From an uncultured Lachnospiraceae bacterium (GTDB lineage Bacteria; Bacillota; Clostridia; Lachnospirales; Lachnospiraceae): DNA of 64,000 bases. The translations under genes and the position numbers were made by a program. The stretch lies in assembly GCA_910588405.1 (NCBI GenBank), contig CAJUPT010000006.1, positions 1-64,000 of the forward strand, in the 5' to 3' direction. Under the pieces are notes generated by a model. The model was not told the origin of the DNA. It was given only the letters and a program-made list of their open reading frames with translations, and did not search any database. Positions 51,802-61,639 of the stretch are shown piece by piece. Positions within the stretch are counted from its first letter, which is position 1; every line of letters starts with the position of its first letter.

Positions 51802-53562
51802 TCATCCTGCCGCCGGCTTTTCCACTATACTTGCCGAAGTATAGAGCTGATAGTATATCCCTTTTTTTTCCATCAGCGTTTCATGGTTCCCTTCCTCCAC
51901 AATCCGGTTTCCGGAGAGGACCAGAATCCGGTCAGCTCCGTGAATCGTAGTCAGACGGTGAGCAATGGTCAGCGTGGTCCTGCCTGCAGCCAGCTTATCC
52001 AATGATTCAGATACCAGATGCTCACTCTCATTGTCCAGAGCAGCGGTAGCCTCATCTAAAAGCAGAACTTTAGGCGCTTTTAAGAATACCCGCGCGATAC
52101 TGATCCGCTGCTTCTGTCCGCCAGATAATTTCACCCCCCGCTCCCCCACATAGGTATCATAGCCATCCCTCAGCTCCATAATAAATTCATGAGCTCCGGC
52201 CAGCTTAGCCGCCTCCGTCACTTCCTCCAAGCTGGCTCCCGGCCGCCCATAGGCGATATTTTCGTAGACACTTCCGGAAAACAGGTATACATCCTGCTGC
52301 ACCACACCCACGCTGCCACGCAGGCTCCTTAAAGTTACCTGCCGGATATTCTGGCCGTCCAGTAAAATCTCACCATTGGTAGGGTCATAGAAACGGGGAA
52401 TCAGATTGCACAACGTAGTCTTTCCGCCGCCCGAAGGACCTACCAGCGCTACCTTCTCCCCGGGCTTAATCGTCAAGTCAATGTTATCCAATACAGGGGT
52501 ATGATCATCCGGATACTCAAAGGACACATGACGAAACGTAATCTGTCCCTCCACATTTTCCAATGGAACCGCGTCCGCTTCATCAAAAATCTCTACCTCA
52601 GCGTCCATCAGCTCCGCAAACCGTTCCACGCCAGTCATCCCTCTCTGGAACTGCTCCGCAAATTCGATAATTCGCCGGATCGTAGCCAGAAGGGTAGTCA
52701 CATACATGGTATAAGCGACCAAATCTGCCGGGGCAATCCGTCCCCTGATCATAAACAGGCCGCCCGCCACGATCACCACCACATACATCAGACCGTCAAA
52801 CATACGGACCGTATTCTGGAAGGCCGCCATATACCGGTAGGTCTGACGTTTAATCCGTAAAAATTCCTGATTATCCTGGCTGAACTTCGAAAGCTCTACC
52901 TCCTCATTGGCAAACGCACGCACTACCTTATTCCCCAAAAGGCTGTCCTCGATCCTTGCGTTCAGCTCTCCGATATGGTTTCGCTGAACCTTAAAAGCCT
53001 TCCTCACCTTTAGGTTAAAGTAAGTGCAGGAAACAGCCATCACAGGAATCAGCACAAAGATAATCACGGTCAACAGCAGGTTAATCCTGGCCAGAATCAC
53101 AAAGGATACCGCCGCTTTTAAAAAGGCAATAAAAAATTCCTCTGGGCAATGGTGGGCAAATTCTGTCACATCGAACAGATCACTGGTGATTCTGGACATG
53201 ATCTGCCCCACCTTTGTATTGTTGAAATAATTGTCGGACAGCTTTTGTAAATGGGCAAAGGCATCCTGGCGCATATCCGTCTCAATCGAAGCGCCCATCA
53301 CATGGCCGGTATAGGCCATATAATAGCTGGCTAGACCGTCTATAATCCGCAGTCCGAAATATATGGCGCCGATTAACAAAATTGTGCGCACGGTCAGTGT
53401 CTGCAGATCATTCATGCCTGCATTCGTAATATATCGCAGAATCAGAGGCAGCACCATTTCACAAACCGTCGTCAACGCCGCACAGAACAGATCCATAATC
53501 ATAATGCCCATATAATTTTTATAATAGGGCAGAAACCGTTTTAGCAGCACGCTTGTTTTCAT
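51802..53562 (-). CDS. ABC exporter (MdlB/MsbA type)
   Basis: A 586-residue half-transporter: six membrane segments in the first 310 residues, then an ATPase with Walker A VGPSGGGKTT, signature LSGGQKQR, Walker B VLLLDEAT and the H-loop IAHRLTT. It likely homodimerises; the substrate is unknown (multidrug or lipid-like). ATG 53562 (MKTSVLLKRF) is chosen because residues upstream in the longer ORF come from the dispersed repeat. AAAGGAGG lies upstream; ATG 53571 is also possible. Confidence 0.9.
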   Translation of the reverse strand: MKTSVLLKRFLPYYKNYMGIMIMDLFCAALTTVCEMVLPLILRYITNAGMNDLQTLTVRTILLIGAIYFGLRIIDGLASYYMAYTGHVMGASIETDMRQDAFAHLQKLSDNYFNNTKVGQIMSRITSDLFDVTEFAHHCPEEFFIAFLKAAVSFVILARINLLLTVIIFVLIPVMAVSCTYFNLKVRKAFKVQRNHIGELNARIEDSLLGNKVVRAFANEEVELSKFSQDNQEFLRIKRQTYRYMAAFQNTVRMFDGLMYVVVIVAGGLFMIRGRIAPADLVAYTMYVTTLLATIRRIIEFAEQFQRGMTGVERFAELMDAEVEIFDEADAVPLENVEGQITFRHVSFEYPDDHTPVLDNIDLTIKPGEKVALVGPSGGGKTTLCNLIPRFYDPTNGEILLDGQNIRQVTLRSLRGSVGVVQQDVYLFSGSVYENIAYGRPGASLEEVTEAAKLAGAHEFIMELRDGYDTYVGERGVKLSGGQKQRISIARVFLKAPKVLLLDEATAALDNESEHLVSESLDKLAAGRTTLTIAHRLTTIHGADRILVLSGNRIVEEGNHETLMEKKGIYYQLYTSASIVEKPAAG

Positions 53563-53589
53563 CGTTCTCATTTCCTCCTTTCTATTTTT

Positions 53590-53648
53590 AGTTCCGCAGC
53601 TCCCTTTCCAAGCCCCCTGAACCTGGGAGAATTTCCAGCCCCCATCCC
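53590..53648 (-). repeat. Partial copy of the dispersed repeat
   Basis: The first 59 bases match the 5455-5680 units (GTTCCGCAGCTCCCTTTCC, then GGGAGAATTTCCAGCC). The remainder of the unit is missing. It lies just upstream of the ABC exporter's ribosome site and creates the false N-terminal extension WKFSQVQGAWKGSCGT. Confidence 0.85.
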
Positions 53649-53663
53649 CCATATCAACACCAC

Positions 53664-53756
53664 AAAAAACCTCCCCTCTTTTTTGGGATACAAGGAAAAA
53701 GTCTTTGAATCAACTTTGTTGTCTCGCATTTCCCAAACTAAAATGGGAGGTTTTTT
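53664..53756 (-). terminator. Long nested hairpin after prfB
   Basis: AAAAAACCTCCC (53664-53675) pairs perfectly with GGGAGGTTTTTT (53745-53756), enclosing a second pair TTTGGGA (53682-53688) with TCCCAAA (53731-53737). It begins 5 bases past the prfB stop and ends in TTTTTT on the minus strand. Its 69-base interior is longer than in a plain terminator. Confidence 0.65.
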
Positions 53757-53761
53757 CATTT

Positions 53762-54887
53762 TCAATTTTCTTCCGCTATTCCGCCCAGCCGCCTCCACTT
53801 CAGATACTCACTGATAAAATGGTCAAGATTTCCATCCATCACGCTGTCCACATTTCCTGTTTCAGCGCCGGTCCGGTGGTCCTTCACCATCGTGTAGGGC
53901 TGCATCACATAGGAGCGAATCTGGTTGCCCCATCCAATCTCTTTCACATCGCCCCGGATATCCGAAAGTTTTTCCGCATTCTCCTGCTGCTTTAACAGAA
54001 ACAGCTTGGCCTTCAGCATCTGCATGGCCTTTGCCTTGTTCTGATGCTGAGAACGCTCATTCTGACACTGCACCACGATATTGGTGGGCAGATGGGTGAT
54101 ACGGATCGCAGAGGATGTCTTATTAATGTGCTGGCCGCCCGCACCGCTGGACCGGTAGGTATCGATGCGCAGGTCGTCCTCGTTAATCTCGATATCGAGA
54201 TCTTCTTCGATATCCGGCATCACATCACAGGACACAAAAGAGGTCTGCCGTTTTCCCGCCGCGTTAAACGGAGAAATCCTCACCAGACGGTGAACCCCCC
54301 GCTCGGATTTCAGATAACCGAAAGCATTTTCCCCATTGATCTGCACCGTGACAGACTTGACGCCGGCCTCATCACCCTCCAGAAAGTCCAGCTCCTCCGT
54401 CGTAAATCCTTTTTTGTCTGCCCAGCGAGTATACATCCGGTACAGCATTCCCGCCCAGTCACAGGACTCTGTTCCGCCTGCTCCGGCATGGAGCGTCAGG
54501 ATAGCATTGCACTTGTCATATTCCTCTGACAGAAGGGTATTGATCCGCATTTCCTCCAGGTCATGCTCCAGCGTCTCCATAGCCTCCTGGATTTCCGGAA
54601 GCACGGCAGGGTCATTTTCTTCATAGCCCATATCAATCAGAATCTGAATCTCCTCGAAGGCCGTCTCCATTGCATGATACTTTTCGGCGGTATCCTTTAA
54701 ATTTTTCAGTTCCTTCATAATCTTGGCGGAGCGGTCTGCGTCATTCCAGAATTCCGGCTCCTCCATCGTCCGTTCCAGTTCGTCAATCCTTCTTTGCTTT
54801 GCCGCTAAGTTAAAGTGAATCCCTTACTTCCAGCAATGGTTTCTCAAAGGTTGACAGTGTGTATTTGAACTGATCCAGTTCAACCAT
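53762..54887 (-). CDS. prfB: Peptide chain release factor 2, with programmed frameshift
   Basis: RF2 is encoded in two frames. The first 25 codons run from ATG 54887 (AAGGTG upstream) to an in-frame TAA at 54812-54810. A +1 shift at CTT TAA C gives Leu-Asn-Leu-Ala-Ala-Lys and joins the 334-codon frame ending at 53762. The frame contains the GGQ motif (SGAGGQHINKT) and the SPF-type tripeptide region (ISPFNAAG). The shift position is the same as in E. coli (codon 26), and an AAGGGA internal Shine-Dalgarno precedes it. The stop codon at the site is UAA, whereas the familiar site has UGA. The gene follows secA by 149 bases. Confidence 0.88.
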
Positions 54888-55036
54888 TCTTTCACCTTCT
54901 TTTCCACGTTATTTTTTATTCCCGCAAACAATGAACCAACATCATACTAAGTTCCTTACAGGTATGCATGACCTTACCAACTGCCGCGGGGGCAAAACAC
55001 CCTATAGCTTGTCGCAGGGTATTGCACTTGTTCTTA

Positions 55037-57604
55037 TTATTTCCTGCCGCAGCAAGCTTTATATTTTTTCCCCGACCCGCAGGGACAGGGATCATTGGGA
55101 TATACCTTTTTCTCCGTGTGGCGTACCGTCGCGGAAGAACCGCCGTCCTTATTTGTTCCGGTCACTTTCGCCACCTGCTCCCGCTCCACCTTCTGCTTCG
55201 GGCGAACGGAAAACAGCTGACGGATCGTCTCCGCCTGGATATTTACGATCAGATCCTCGAACATCTCAAAGGCCGCCATCTTATACTCGATCAGCGGGTC
55301 CTTCTGAGCATAAGCCTGCAGCCCGATTCCCTGGCGCAGCTGCTCCATATCATCCAGATGATCCATCCACTTCCGGTCGATGGACCTGAGCAGGAACACC
55401 CGCTCGATCTCCCTTAACTGCTCGCTCTCGGCGAATTCCGCTTCCCGCATCTCATAGAGCTTGACCGCGCCCTCTTTATAGACATGCTTCAGCTTCTGCT
55501 TATCAAAGGTTTTCAACTGCTCGTCGGTGATCTGCAGCTTAAAGGGAATGGTCCTGGCCACAACCACGGCCAGCTCCGTCATATTCCAATCTTCCGGCGG
55601 CTGATCATCGGCAATGCACAGATCCACACAGTTCTCCACCGTGTCGGTAATCATTTTCAGGATAGAATCCCGCATATTGATGCCGTCTAACACCTTCCGG
55701 CGCTCTCCGTAGATCACCTCGCGCTGCTCATTCATCACCTGGTCATATTCCAGCAGATTTTTACGAATACCAAAGTTATTGTTCTCAATCTTCTCCTGCG
55801 CACGCTGAATCGCTCCGGTCAGCGCCTTATGCTCGATCTCCTGTCCCTCCGGCACGCCCAGCGCATTGAACATGGACATCAGTCGGTCGGAGCCGAACAG
55901 ACGCATCAGATCATCCTCCAATGAAATATAAAATTTGGATTCGCCGGGATCACCCTGCCGCCCGGAACGTCCTCTTAACTGATTGTCAATCCGTCGGGAT
56001 TCATGACGCTCGGTGCCGATAATCTTTAAGCCGCCCGCTTTCCTGGCTTCCTCATCCAGCTTGATATCCGTACCACGACCGGCCATATTGGTGGCAATGG
56101 TTACGGCGCCGTGAAGCCCGGCATTGGCAATAATTCTTGCCTCCTGCTCATGGAGCTTGGCATTCAGCACCTCTGACATAATGCCTTTTTGCTTCAGCAT
56201 CTTGTGTAACAGCTCGCTGGCCTGGATCGTGATCGTACCGACCAGAACGGGCTGCCCCGCCTTGTGGGCCTCGATCACCGCGTTCACTACGGCCTCGTAT
56301 TTTTCTTTCTTCGTCTTGTAAACCGCGTCCTCCAAATCCTTACGAATCACAGGAACATTCGTGGGAATCTCCACCACATCCATATCGTAGATGCTGCGAA
56401 ATTCCTTTTCTTCAGTCTTGGCCGTACCGGTCATACCGGCTTTTTTATCAAATTTGTTAAAGAAGTTCTGGAAGGTAATGGTGGCGATGGTTTTGCTCTC
56501 CCGCTTCACCTTAACCCCTTCCTTAGCCTCGATGGCCTGATGCAGCCCGTCGGAATAGCGCCGCCCCGGCATAATACGCCCGGTAAACTCATCCACGATC
56601 AGCACCTGATCCTCCTGCACCACATAATCATGGCCCTCATGCATCAGGTTGTGTGCCCGCAGGGCCAGGATAATATTATGCTGGATCTCGGCATTTTCCG
56701 GGTCGGCCAGATTCTCGATCGTAAAGTACTGCTCCACCATCTTTACGCCCTGTGCGGTCAGAGTAACGATTTTATCCTTCTCATTGACAATAAAATCGCC
56801 GTCCTCCTTGATATTTCCATCGCTTAAAATCAAATCCATTTTGCTGAGTTCCGGACGATCCTCACCCCTTCGCATCCGGCGAGCCAAACGGTCGCACTGC
56901 TCATAAAGCAGCGTGCTCTTGCTGCCCTGACCGGAAATAATCAGCGGCGTTCTGGCCTCGTCGATCAGCACGGAGTCCACCTCATCGATGATGGCGTAAT
57001 GAAGCTCCCGCAAGACCAGATTATTTTTATAGAGAACCATATTATCCCGAAGATAATCAAAACCCAGCTCATTATTTGTCACATAAGTGATATCACAGGC
57101 ATAAGCTTCCCGGCGCTCATCGCTGGTCATACCATTTAGCACCACACCCACGGTCAGTCCCAGCGCTCTGTGAATGGCGCCCATCCATTCCGCGTCACGG
57201 GCGGCCAGGTAATCATTGACCGTGACCACATGAACACCCCGGCCTTCCAGCGCATTCAGATAAGCTGGGAGAGTGGACACCAGCGTTTTTCCTTCGCCGG
57301 TTTTCATCTCCGCAATCCGACCCTGATGCAGAATGATACCGCCCATAATCTGTACCGGATAATGCTCCATATCCCGTATCCTCCGGGCCGCCTCCCGCAC
57401 TGCGGCAAAAGCCTCCGGCATAATGTCATCCAGCGTCTCCCCTGACGCCAGCCGTTCTTTGAATTCCTTCGTTTTTCCAGCCAGCTCCTCATCGGAAAGG
57501 GCCATCATCTCCGGCTTTAGCGCCAGCACCTGATCCACGATCGGCTGAATCCGTTTCACTTCCTTCTCACTGTAGCTGCCGAAAATTTTTTGCAAAAGTC
57601 CCAT
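55037..57604 (-). CDS. secA: Preprotein translocase ATPase SecA
   Basis: The 855-residue motor has the SecA N terminus, Walker A (GEGKTLVS), DEVDSVL Walker B, RGTD and GRSGRQGD helicase motifs and the C-terminal zinc tail CPCGSGKKYKACC. It drives post-translational secretion through SecYEG. It is full length, and prfB follows on the same strand, a usual Firmicutes order. The upstream leader contains a set of DnaA-box sequences 430-500 bases away. Confidence 0.96.
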   Translation of the reverse strand: MGLLQKIFGSYSEKEVKRIQPIVDQVLALKPEMMALSDEELAGKTKEFKERLASGETLDDIMPEAFAAVREAARRIRDMEHYPVQIMGGIILHQGRIAEMKTGEGKTLVSTLPAYLNALEGRGVHVVTVNDYLAARDAEWMGAIHRALGLTVGVVLNGMTSDERREAYACDITYVTNNELGFDYLRDNMVLYKNNLVLRELHYAIIDEVDSVLIDEARTPLIISGQGSKSTLLYEQCDRLARRMRRGEDRPELSKMDLILSDGNIKEDGDFIVNEKDKIVTLTAQGVKMVEQYFTIENLADPENAEIQHNIILALRAHNLMHEGHDYVVQEDQVLIVDEFTGRIMPGRRYSDGLHQAIEAKEGVKVKRESKTIATITFQNFFNKFDKKAGMTGTAKTEEKEFRSIYDMDVVEIPTNVPVIRKDLEDAVYKTKKEKYEAVVNAVIEAHKAGQPVLVGTITIQASELLHKMLKQKGIMSEVLNAKLHEQEARIIANAGLHGAVTIATNMAGRGTDIKLDEEARKAGGLKIIGTERHESRRIDNQLRGRSGRQGDPGESKFYISLEDDLMRLFGSDRLMSMFNALGVPEGQEIEHKALTGAIQRAQEKIENNNFGIRKNLLEYDQVMNEQREVIYGERRKVLDGINMRDSILKMITDTVENCVDLCIADDQPPEDWNMTELAVVVARTIPFKLQITDEQLKTFDKQKLKHVYKEGAVKLYEMREAEFAESEQLREIERVFLLRSIDRKWMDHLDDMEQLRQGIGLQAYAQKDPLIEYKMAAFEMFEDLIVNIQAETIRQLFSVRPKQKVEREQVAKVTGTNKDGGSSATVRHTEKKVYPNDPCPCGSGKKYKACCGRK

Positions 57605-58028
57605 TGCTATACGCTCCTAATCTTATTCACTCCACAGATGAATGCCTGCGAAGATAGGCTGCAAATGGCAGAGCCAGTGTATTGCCTCTCGCATACACTA
57701 AACCATCTTATTGTATCACTTATACGGCGTTTGTTCAAGCCGTTTTCCATCTATTCAAGCCGTTTCTAGCCGTTTTCCCTTGCAACGCAGGTTTTTCACT
57801 CTAAATTTTGCTCTGCTATTCCTAGTATGCTGACACACTAGGACAGCAAAAGCTGGCCGCTCTATTTCCAGCCGCTATTTATGATTAGACACCATTCCCC
57901 ATATCACCACTACATTTTGTGTCAATAGTTTTTGCCTCTTTTTTCCGCGGAAAATCATTTTCTATAATATGCACAAAACATCTGTTTTTTTTAATCACAA
58001 TATCCTCTGTATAAAACCGAGGGAAAAT

Positions 58029-58100
58029 TGTGGATAATGTGGATAACTTTGTGCATAACTTGATTTTTCAACAAAATATTCCGTTTTCATCTGTGGATAA
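58029..58100. promoter_or_regulatory. Cluster of DnaA-box nonamers
   Basis: TGTGGATAA (reverse complement of the consensus TTATCCACA) occurs exactly at 58029-58037, 58038-58046 and 58092-58100. TGTGCATAA at 58050-58058 differs by one base. All point the same way, two are directly adjacent, and the flanks are AT-rich. No dnaA, dnaN or rpmH gene is near, so an origin is not supported; a titration or regulatory site is possible. Confidence 0.65.
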
Positions 58101-58274
58101 TCTGTGGGATTATTTTTACGTTATCAACTTTTCAAATTATTTTCAGTCAGAAAGCAGGCAGCCTTTTGTACAATTTTACTTTAAAAGCCTGCGGCATTCA
58201 TCGCATGGATGGCCATGCGGCCAATGCCCTTAAAGATGACTTCATGTTTTTCAAGAATTATTCCCACATTATAC

Positions 58275-58302
58275 TTGCCAAATTTTACAATTATGCTATA
58301 AT
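58275..58302 (+). promoter_or_regulatory. hpf promoter
   Basis: TTGCCA at 58275-58280 and TATAAT at 58297-58302 with a 16-base spacer; TG one base before the -10 makes it an extended -10. It lies about 87 bases upstream of the ATG and looks like a housekeeping sigma promoter. Confidence 0.7.
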
Positions 58303-58388
58303 ATTAATAGACTATTCCAATGTGGACAGCTAAATAAACTGTAAATTTACCTGTTCCACAAATCTCGGATAGCCAAAGGAGTGACTTT

Positions 58389-58916
58389 ATGCGTTATACG
58401 ATCACAGGCAGGAATATAACTGTCACCGACGGATTAAGAGCAGCAGTGGAGGAGAAAATCGGGAAACTGGAACGCTACTTTAAGCCTGACACAGAAGTAA
58501 TTGTCACGTTGAGCGTTGAGAAAGACAGACAGAAGATTGAGGTCACGATTCCCGTAAAAGGAAATATCATCCGTTCGGAGCAGGTCAGCAATGACATGTA
58601 TGTCTCCATCGACCTGGTAGAAGAGGTCATCGAACGTCAGTTGAAAAAATACAAGACCAAGCTGATCGATTCCAAGCAGAATGCCGCAGCCTTCAGCCAG
58701 GCTTATGTGGAAGAAGAGTACGACGATCCGGAAGAAATCAAAATCGTCCGCTCCAAACGATTCGGCATCAAGCCTATGGACCCGGAAGAAGCCTGCGTAC
58801 AGATGGAACTCCTGGGACACAGTTTCTATGTATTCCGGAATTCCGAAACTGACGAGGTGAATGTGGTTTATAAGAGAAAGGGAAATACTTACGGACTAAT
58901 TGAGCCGGAGTTCTAA
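58389..58916 (+). CDS. hpf: Long-form ribosome hibernation-promoting factor
   Basis: The 175-residue protein has an N-terminal YfiA-like domain (about 1-97, MRYTITGRNITVTDGL) and the C-terminal dimerisation domain (about 118-175, RFGIKPMDPEEACVQMEL and FYVFRNSET) that makes 100S ribosome dimers in Firmicutes. AAAGGAG lies before the ATG. It has its own promoter and terminator. Dimer formation inactivates ribosomes in stationary phase. Confidence 0.95.
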   Translation: MRYTITGRNITVTDGLRAAVEEKIGKLERYFKPDTEVIVTLSVEKDRQKIEVTIPVKGNIIRSEQVSNDMYVSIDLVEEVIERQLKKYKTKLIDSKQNAAAFSQAYVEEEYDDPEEIKIVRSKRFGIKPMDPEEACVQMELLGHSFYVFRNSETDEVNVVYKRKGNTYGLIEPEF

Positions 58917-58923
58917 ACAATCA

Positions 58924-58950
58924 GGGGGCTGTCGTAAAACGACAGCCCCC
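58924..58950 (+). terminator. hpf terminator
   Basis: An 11-bp perfect stem (GGGGGCTGTCG) with a TAAAA loop begins 8 bases after the stop. The following T-run is short (TTCGATTTG), but the stem is strong. Confidence 0.85.
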
Positions 58951-59025
58951 TTCGATTTGTAATACACTTCTTAACGCTTGCTGAACTTCAAACCGCATAA
59001 AATAAGGCTTTACAGGCTATTTTAA

Positions 59026-61635
59026 TCACACATTCTCACTCCTGACCGCCTCTATAATATTCTTACGATTCAGCCTGCTCATTGAATACCCCATAATCAG
59101 CGCCAGCAGCAGGAATACCGCGGCTACGGAAATCAGGATGCCCTCCCAGGGCAGATAGAAAGAGGTCTCGATTCCCTGAGCCAGCGCCCGGTGAAATCCC
59201 ACGGATAACAGAAGCCCTGCGGGAATCCCGAACAGCAAAGCCTTTCCGCCGTAGAACAGTGTTTCAAGCCGGATCATCCGGCGAAATTCCCGTCCGGTCA
59301 TGCCCACGGAGCGGAGCATGGCGAACTCCCGGCCCCTCAGCTCCATATTGGTCGTAACCGTGTTAAAGATATTAGTCGCACCGATCAGGGTAATCACCGT
59401 GATAAAGCCGTAGAGGAAGATGGCGACCAGCAGATACATGGACTGGTTCTTCCGGTACTCCCTGGCCTGATTGCTGATATAAAAGTCATACTGGGACAGC
59501 TCCTGACGGATCACTTCTTCCAGAGCGTCCGGCTCCTGGCAGCGGATATACACGCCGACGCCGCCGGACAGCAGCTCCTGATGCCGCTCCATCCAGTCGT
59601 CGCTGACCACCAGATAAGCGCCGCCGTAGTGCCCCAGGCTCATGGGATGCTGATCGGTTGCCATGATCAACTCCAGCTCCACTTTTACGGTCTCTTCCTG
59701 CTCTTCCGCCCCTGTCTGTCCGCGGATCACGTCGCCTGGCTGATAATCGTACATCATGCCCTGATAATATTTGGAGGTTCCATTTTCCACAACCTTTTCC
59801 CGATAATCCGCCACAAGAATAGCCCGATCCTTCGCTTCCTCCGGCGAAATGCCCAGCCTGCCGCAGTAAGCCCTGTAGCCGCTCTCTCCAATGGACACCA
59901 GAGAAAAGCATTCGACCTCATTTCCATAGGGAAATTGCCTGATATAGTCCTGGTTAAAGGGAATCTGTTCAGCCGGCACCGTAATGGTATGGCTCATTCT
60001 GCGCACCTCCGCAGACTCCACACCGTCATAACCGGCGATTTCCACAGCTTTTTCATATACATCCTGACGATAGGCGCCGTCTCCGTTAATCCGCACGGCC
60101 AGCTGTTCGCCGTCCGTATCGTAGTAAACGCCGGTGGCCCGAAAAGCCAGTCCGGTAAAGGTAGTCAGCCCGATAAATACCGCCACGCTGGCTCCGATGG
60201 AAACGACCGTAGTCCGGTATTTGCCCCTGGCCCTGCGCAGGTTTTTATAGGCGATCACGCCGCCGATGCCGAACAGCCGTCCCACAAACCTTGGGATGCG
60301 CACTTCTTTTCGGCGGATTCCTTCCTCTGTGCCGCTGCGGATCGCACTGATCGGAGACAGCCGTCCCGCTTTCCTGGCCGACTGGCCGGCGGACAGATAA
60401 AGGGTGATCCCTGACAGCAGCGCTGCCAGAAGCATGGCCGGAACGGACATTGTAAAAACAAGGGGAATCTCGACTACAAACTCCATCAGCCCTCCGATTG
60501 CCCCTACGATCACCGCCGATGCCAGAATGCCGCACAGAATACCAATGGGAATCCCCCAGAGCCCCAGCGCCAGCGCTTCCAGATGTACCAGCCGCTTCCT
60601 TTGCTTCTTTGTGGCGCCCACGGAAGAGATCATCCCATACATCCGCATTTTCTCAGTCAATGCCATGGCAAAGCTGCTTCGGATACAGAATACGCTGGCC
60701 GCCATAATCACCAGAATCGCCAGCGCCGCCATGCCATAGAGCATACGCTGCGCACCGCCGGAGAAAAGCATCAGCTGCCATTTCAGCAGCCAGATATTAC
60801 AGGCGACATTTGAAGATATTTGGGACACCTGCTGCTGCTCTTCTTTCGTCAGTTCTTCCATATCGGAATATTTCTGATACAGTTCCGGAGAGATCCCCAT
60901 CAGCCCGGCAGTCACCTCCGTCCGGTTTCGCAGCCCCTTATCCGTATAAGTGGCATACAGATCCGCCGGCTCCTTACAGTTTTCCGCATCCAGCCAGATA
61001 CAGGCGCTGTAGCTGCCAAAGGACGCATAATCCAGATTTCCCGGCTGCTCTATAATCCCCACTACCGTATAACGCTGACGATCCTGGGCACGGAACTGTT
61101 CTTCGTCTTTATAATAAGGATTCCCCGGCCCCAGCCGGTACCCTTCTCCCCCATCCCGGTAGCCTGTAACCAGCTCCAAGCTGTCGCCCACTCCAATGGC
61201 GCCCTTTGTGGCCGAAACCGCCTGCCTGCAAAGCGCCAGCTCTCCCGGCGCCTGGGGCAGACGTCCTTCAGCCAGATGAATCGCCGCGGCGGCGGCTCCG
61301 TTTTCGTCCATGGCATAGAGGTACAGGTAAGGCTTCTCCGGATTCTGGCTTTCCTCAAACAGCCCGTAGCCAGCCGCCCGGACATAGCCAAGCTTTTCGA
61401 TATTCCGGTTTTCCTCAAAATATTTTCGGTTCTCCTGACTGACTCCCTCGAACCTGTAATGATAATCCCCGCTCTCCGACCTCTCATAAGCGATCAGAGA
61501 CTCCCGGAAGCTTTCCGACATATTTGCGACGGCCGTAATCAGGGCGGTGGACAGGACGATACCGATAATTGTGACAATGGTACGCTTCGGGTTTAATTTC
61601 AGCGTCCGGAAAGTAAGCTTCTGTAATACGTCCAT
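59026..61635 (-). CDS. FtsX-type ABC transporter permease
   Basis: Read from ATG 61635 (GGGAGG upstream) the protein has 869 residues. Membrane segments are near the N terminus (TIVTIIGIVLSTALI), several in the middle (about 290-480) and three at the C terminus. Two FtsX domains are separated by large extracytoplasmic parts, the layout of MacB/BceB-like permeases for peptides or envelope stress. The longer ORF to 61794 is repeat-derived. It is the second gene of a pair with the ATPase, 4 bases apart. Confidence 0.9.
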   Translation of the reverse strand: MDVLQKLTFRTLKLNPKRTIVTIIGIVLSTALITAVANMSESFRESLIAYERSESGDYHYRFEGVSQENRKYFEENRNIEKLGYVRAAGYGLFEESQNPEKPYLYLYAMDENGAAAAAIHLAEGRLPQAPGELALCRQAVSATKGAIGVGDSLELVTGYRDGGEGYRLGPGNPYYKDEEQFRAQDRQRYTVVGIIEQPGNLDYASFGSYSACIWLDAENCKEPADLYATYTDKGLRNRTEVTAGLMGISPELYQKYSDMEELTKEEQQQVSQISSNVACNIWLLKWQLMLFSGGAQRMLYGMAALAILVIMAASVFCIRSSFAMALTEKMRMYGMISSVGATKKQRKRLVHLEALALGLWGIPIGILCGILASAVIVGAIGGLMEFVVEIPLVFTMSVPAMLLAALLSGITLYLSAGQSARKAGRLSPISAIRSGTEEGIRRKEVRIPRFVGRLFGIGGVIAYKNLRRARGKYRTTVVSIGASVAVFIGLTTFTGLAFRATGVYYDTDGEQLAVRINGDGAYRQDVYEKAVEIAGYDGVESAEVRRMSHTITVPAEQIPFNQDYIRQFPYGNEVECFSLVSIGESGYRAYCGRLGISPEEAKDRAILVADYREKVVENGTSKYYQGMMYDYQPGDVIRGQTGAEEQEETVKVELELIMATDQHPMSLGHYGGAYLVVSDDWMERHQELLSGGVGVYIRCQEPDALEEVIRQELSQYDFYISNQAREYRKNQSMYLLVAIFLYGFITVITLIGATNIFNTVTTNMELRGREFAMLRSVGMTGREFRRMIRLETLFYGGKALLFGIPAGLLLSVGFHRALAQGIETSFYLPWEGILISVAAVFLLLALIMGYSMSRLNRKNIIEAVRSENV

Positions 61636-61639
61636 GATA

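Larger units (their letters stand above)
57605..58388. other. 784-bp divergent intergenic region between secA and hpf
   Basis: AT-rich and gene-free. It holds a cluster of DnaA-box-like nonamers (58029-58100), an hpf promoter (58275-58302), and small hairpins such as GCATGG-ATGG-CCATGC near 58203 and a CCTAGT/ACTAGG pair near 57821-57842. No tRNA or recognised riboswitch is seen. Confidence 0.6.

Noticed and set aside
58029..58100. Chromosomal replication origin
   Set aside because: DnaA boxes are present, but dnaA, dnaN, rpmH or gyrase genes are not adjacent, and no clear unwinding element is defined.
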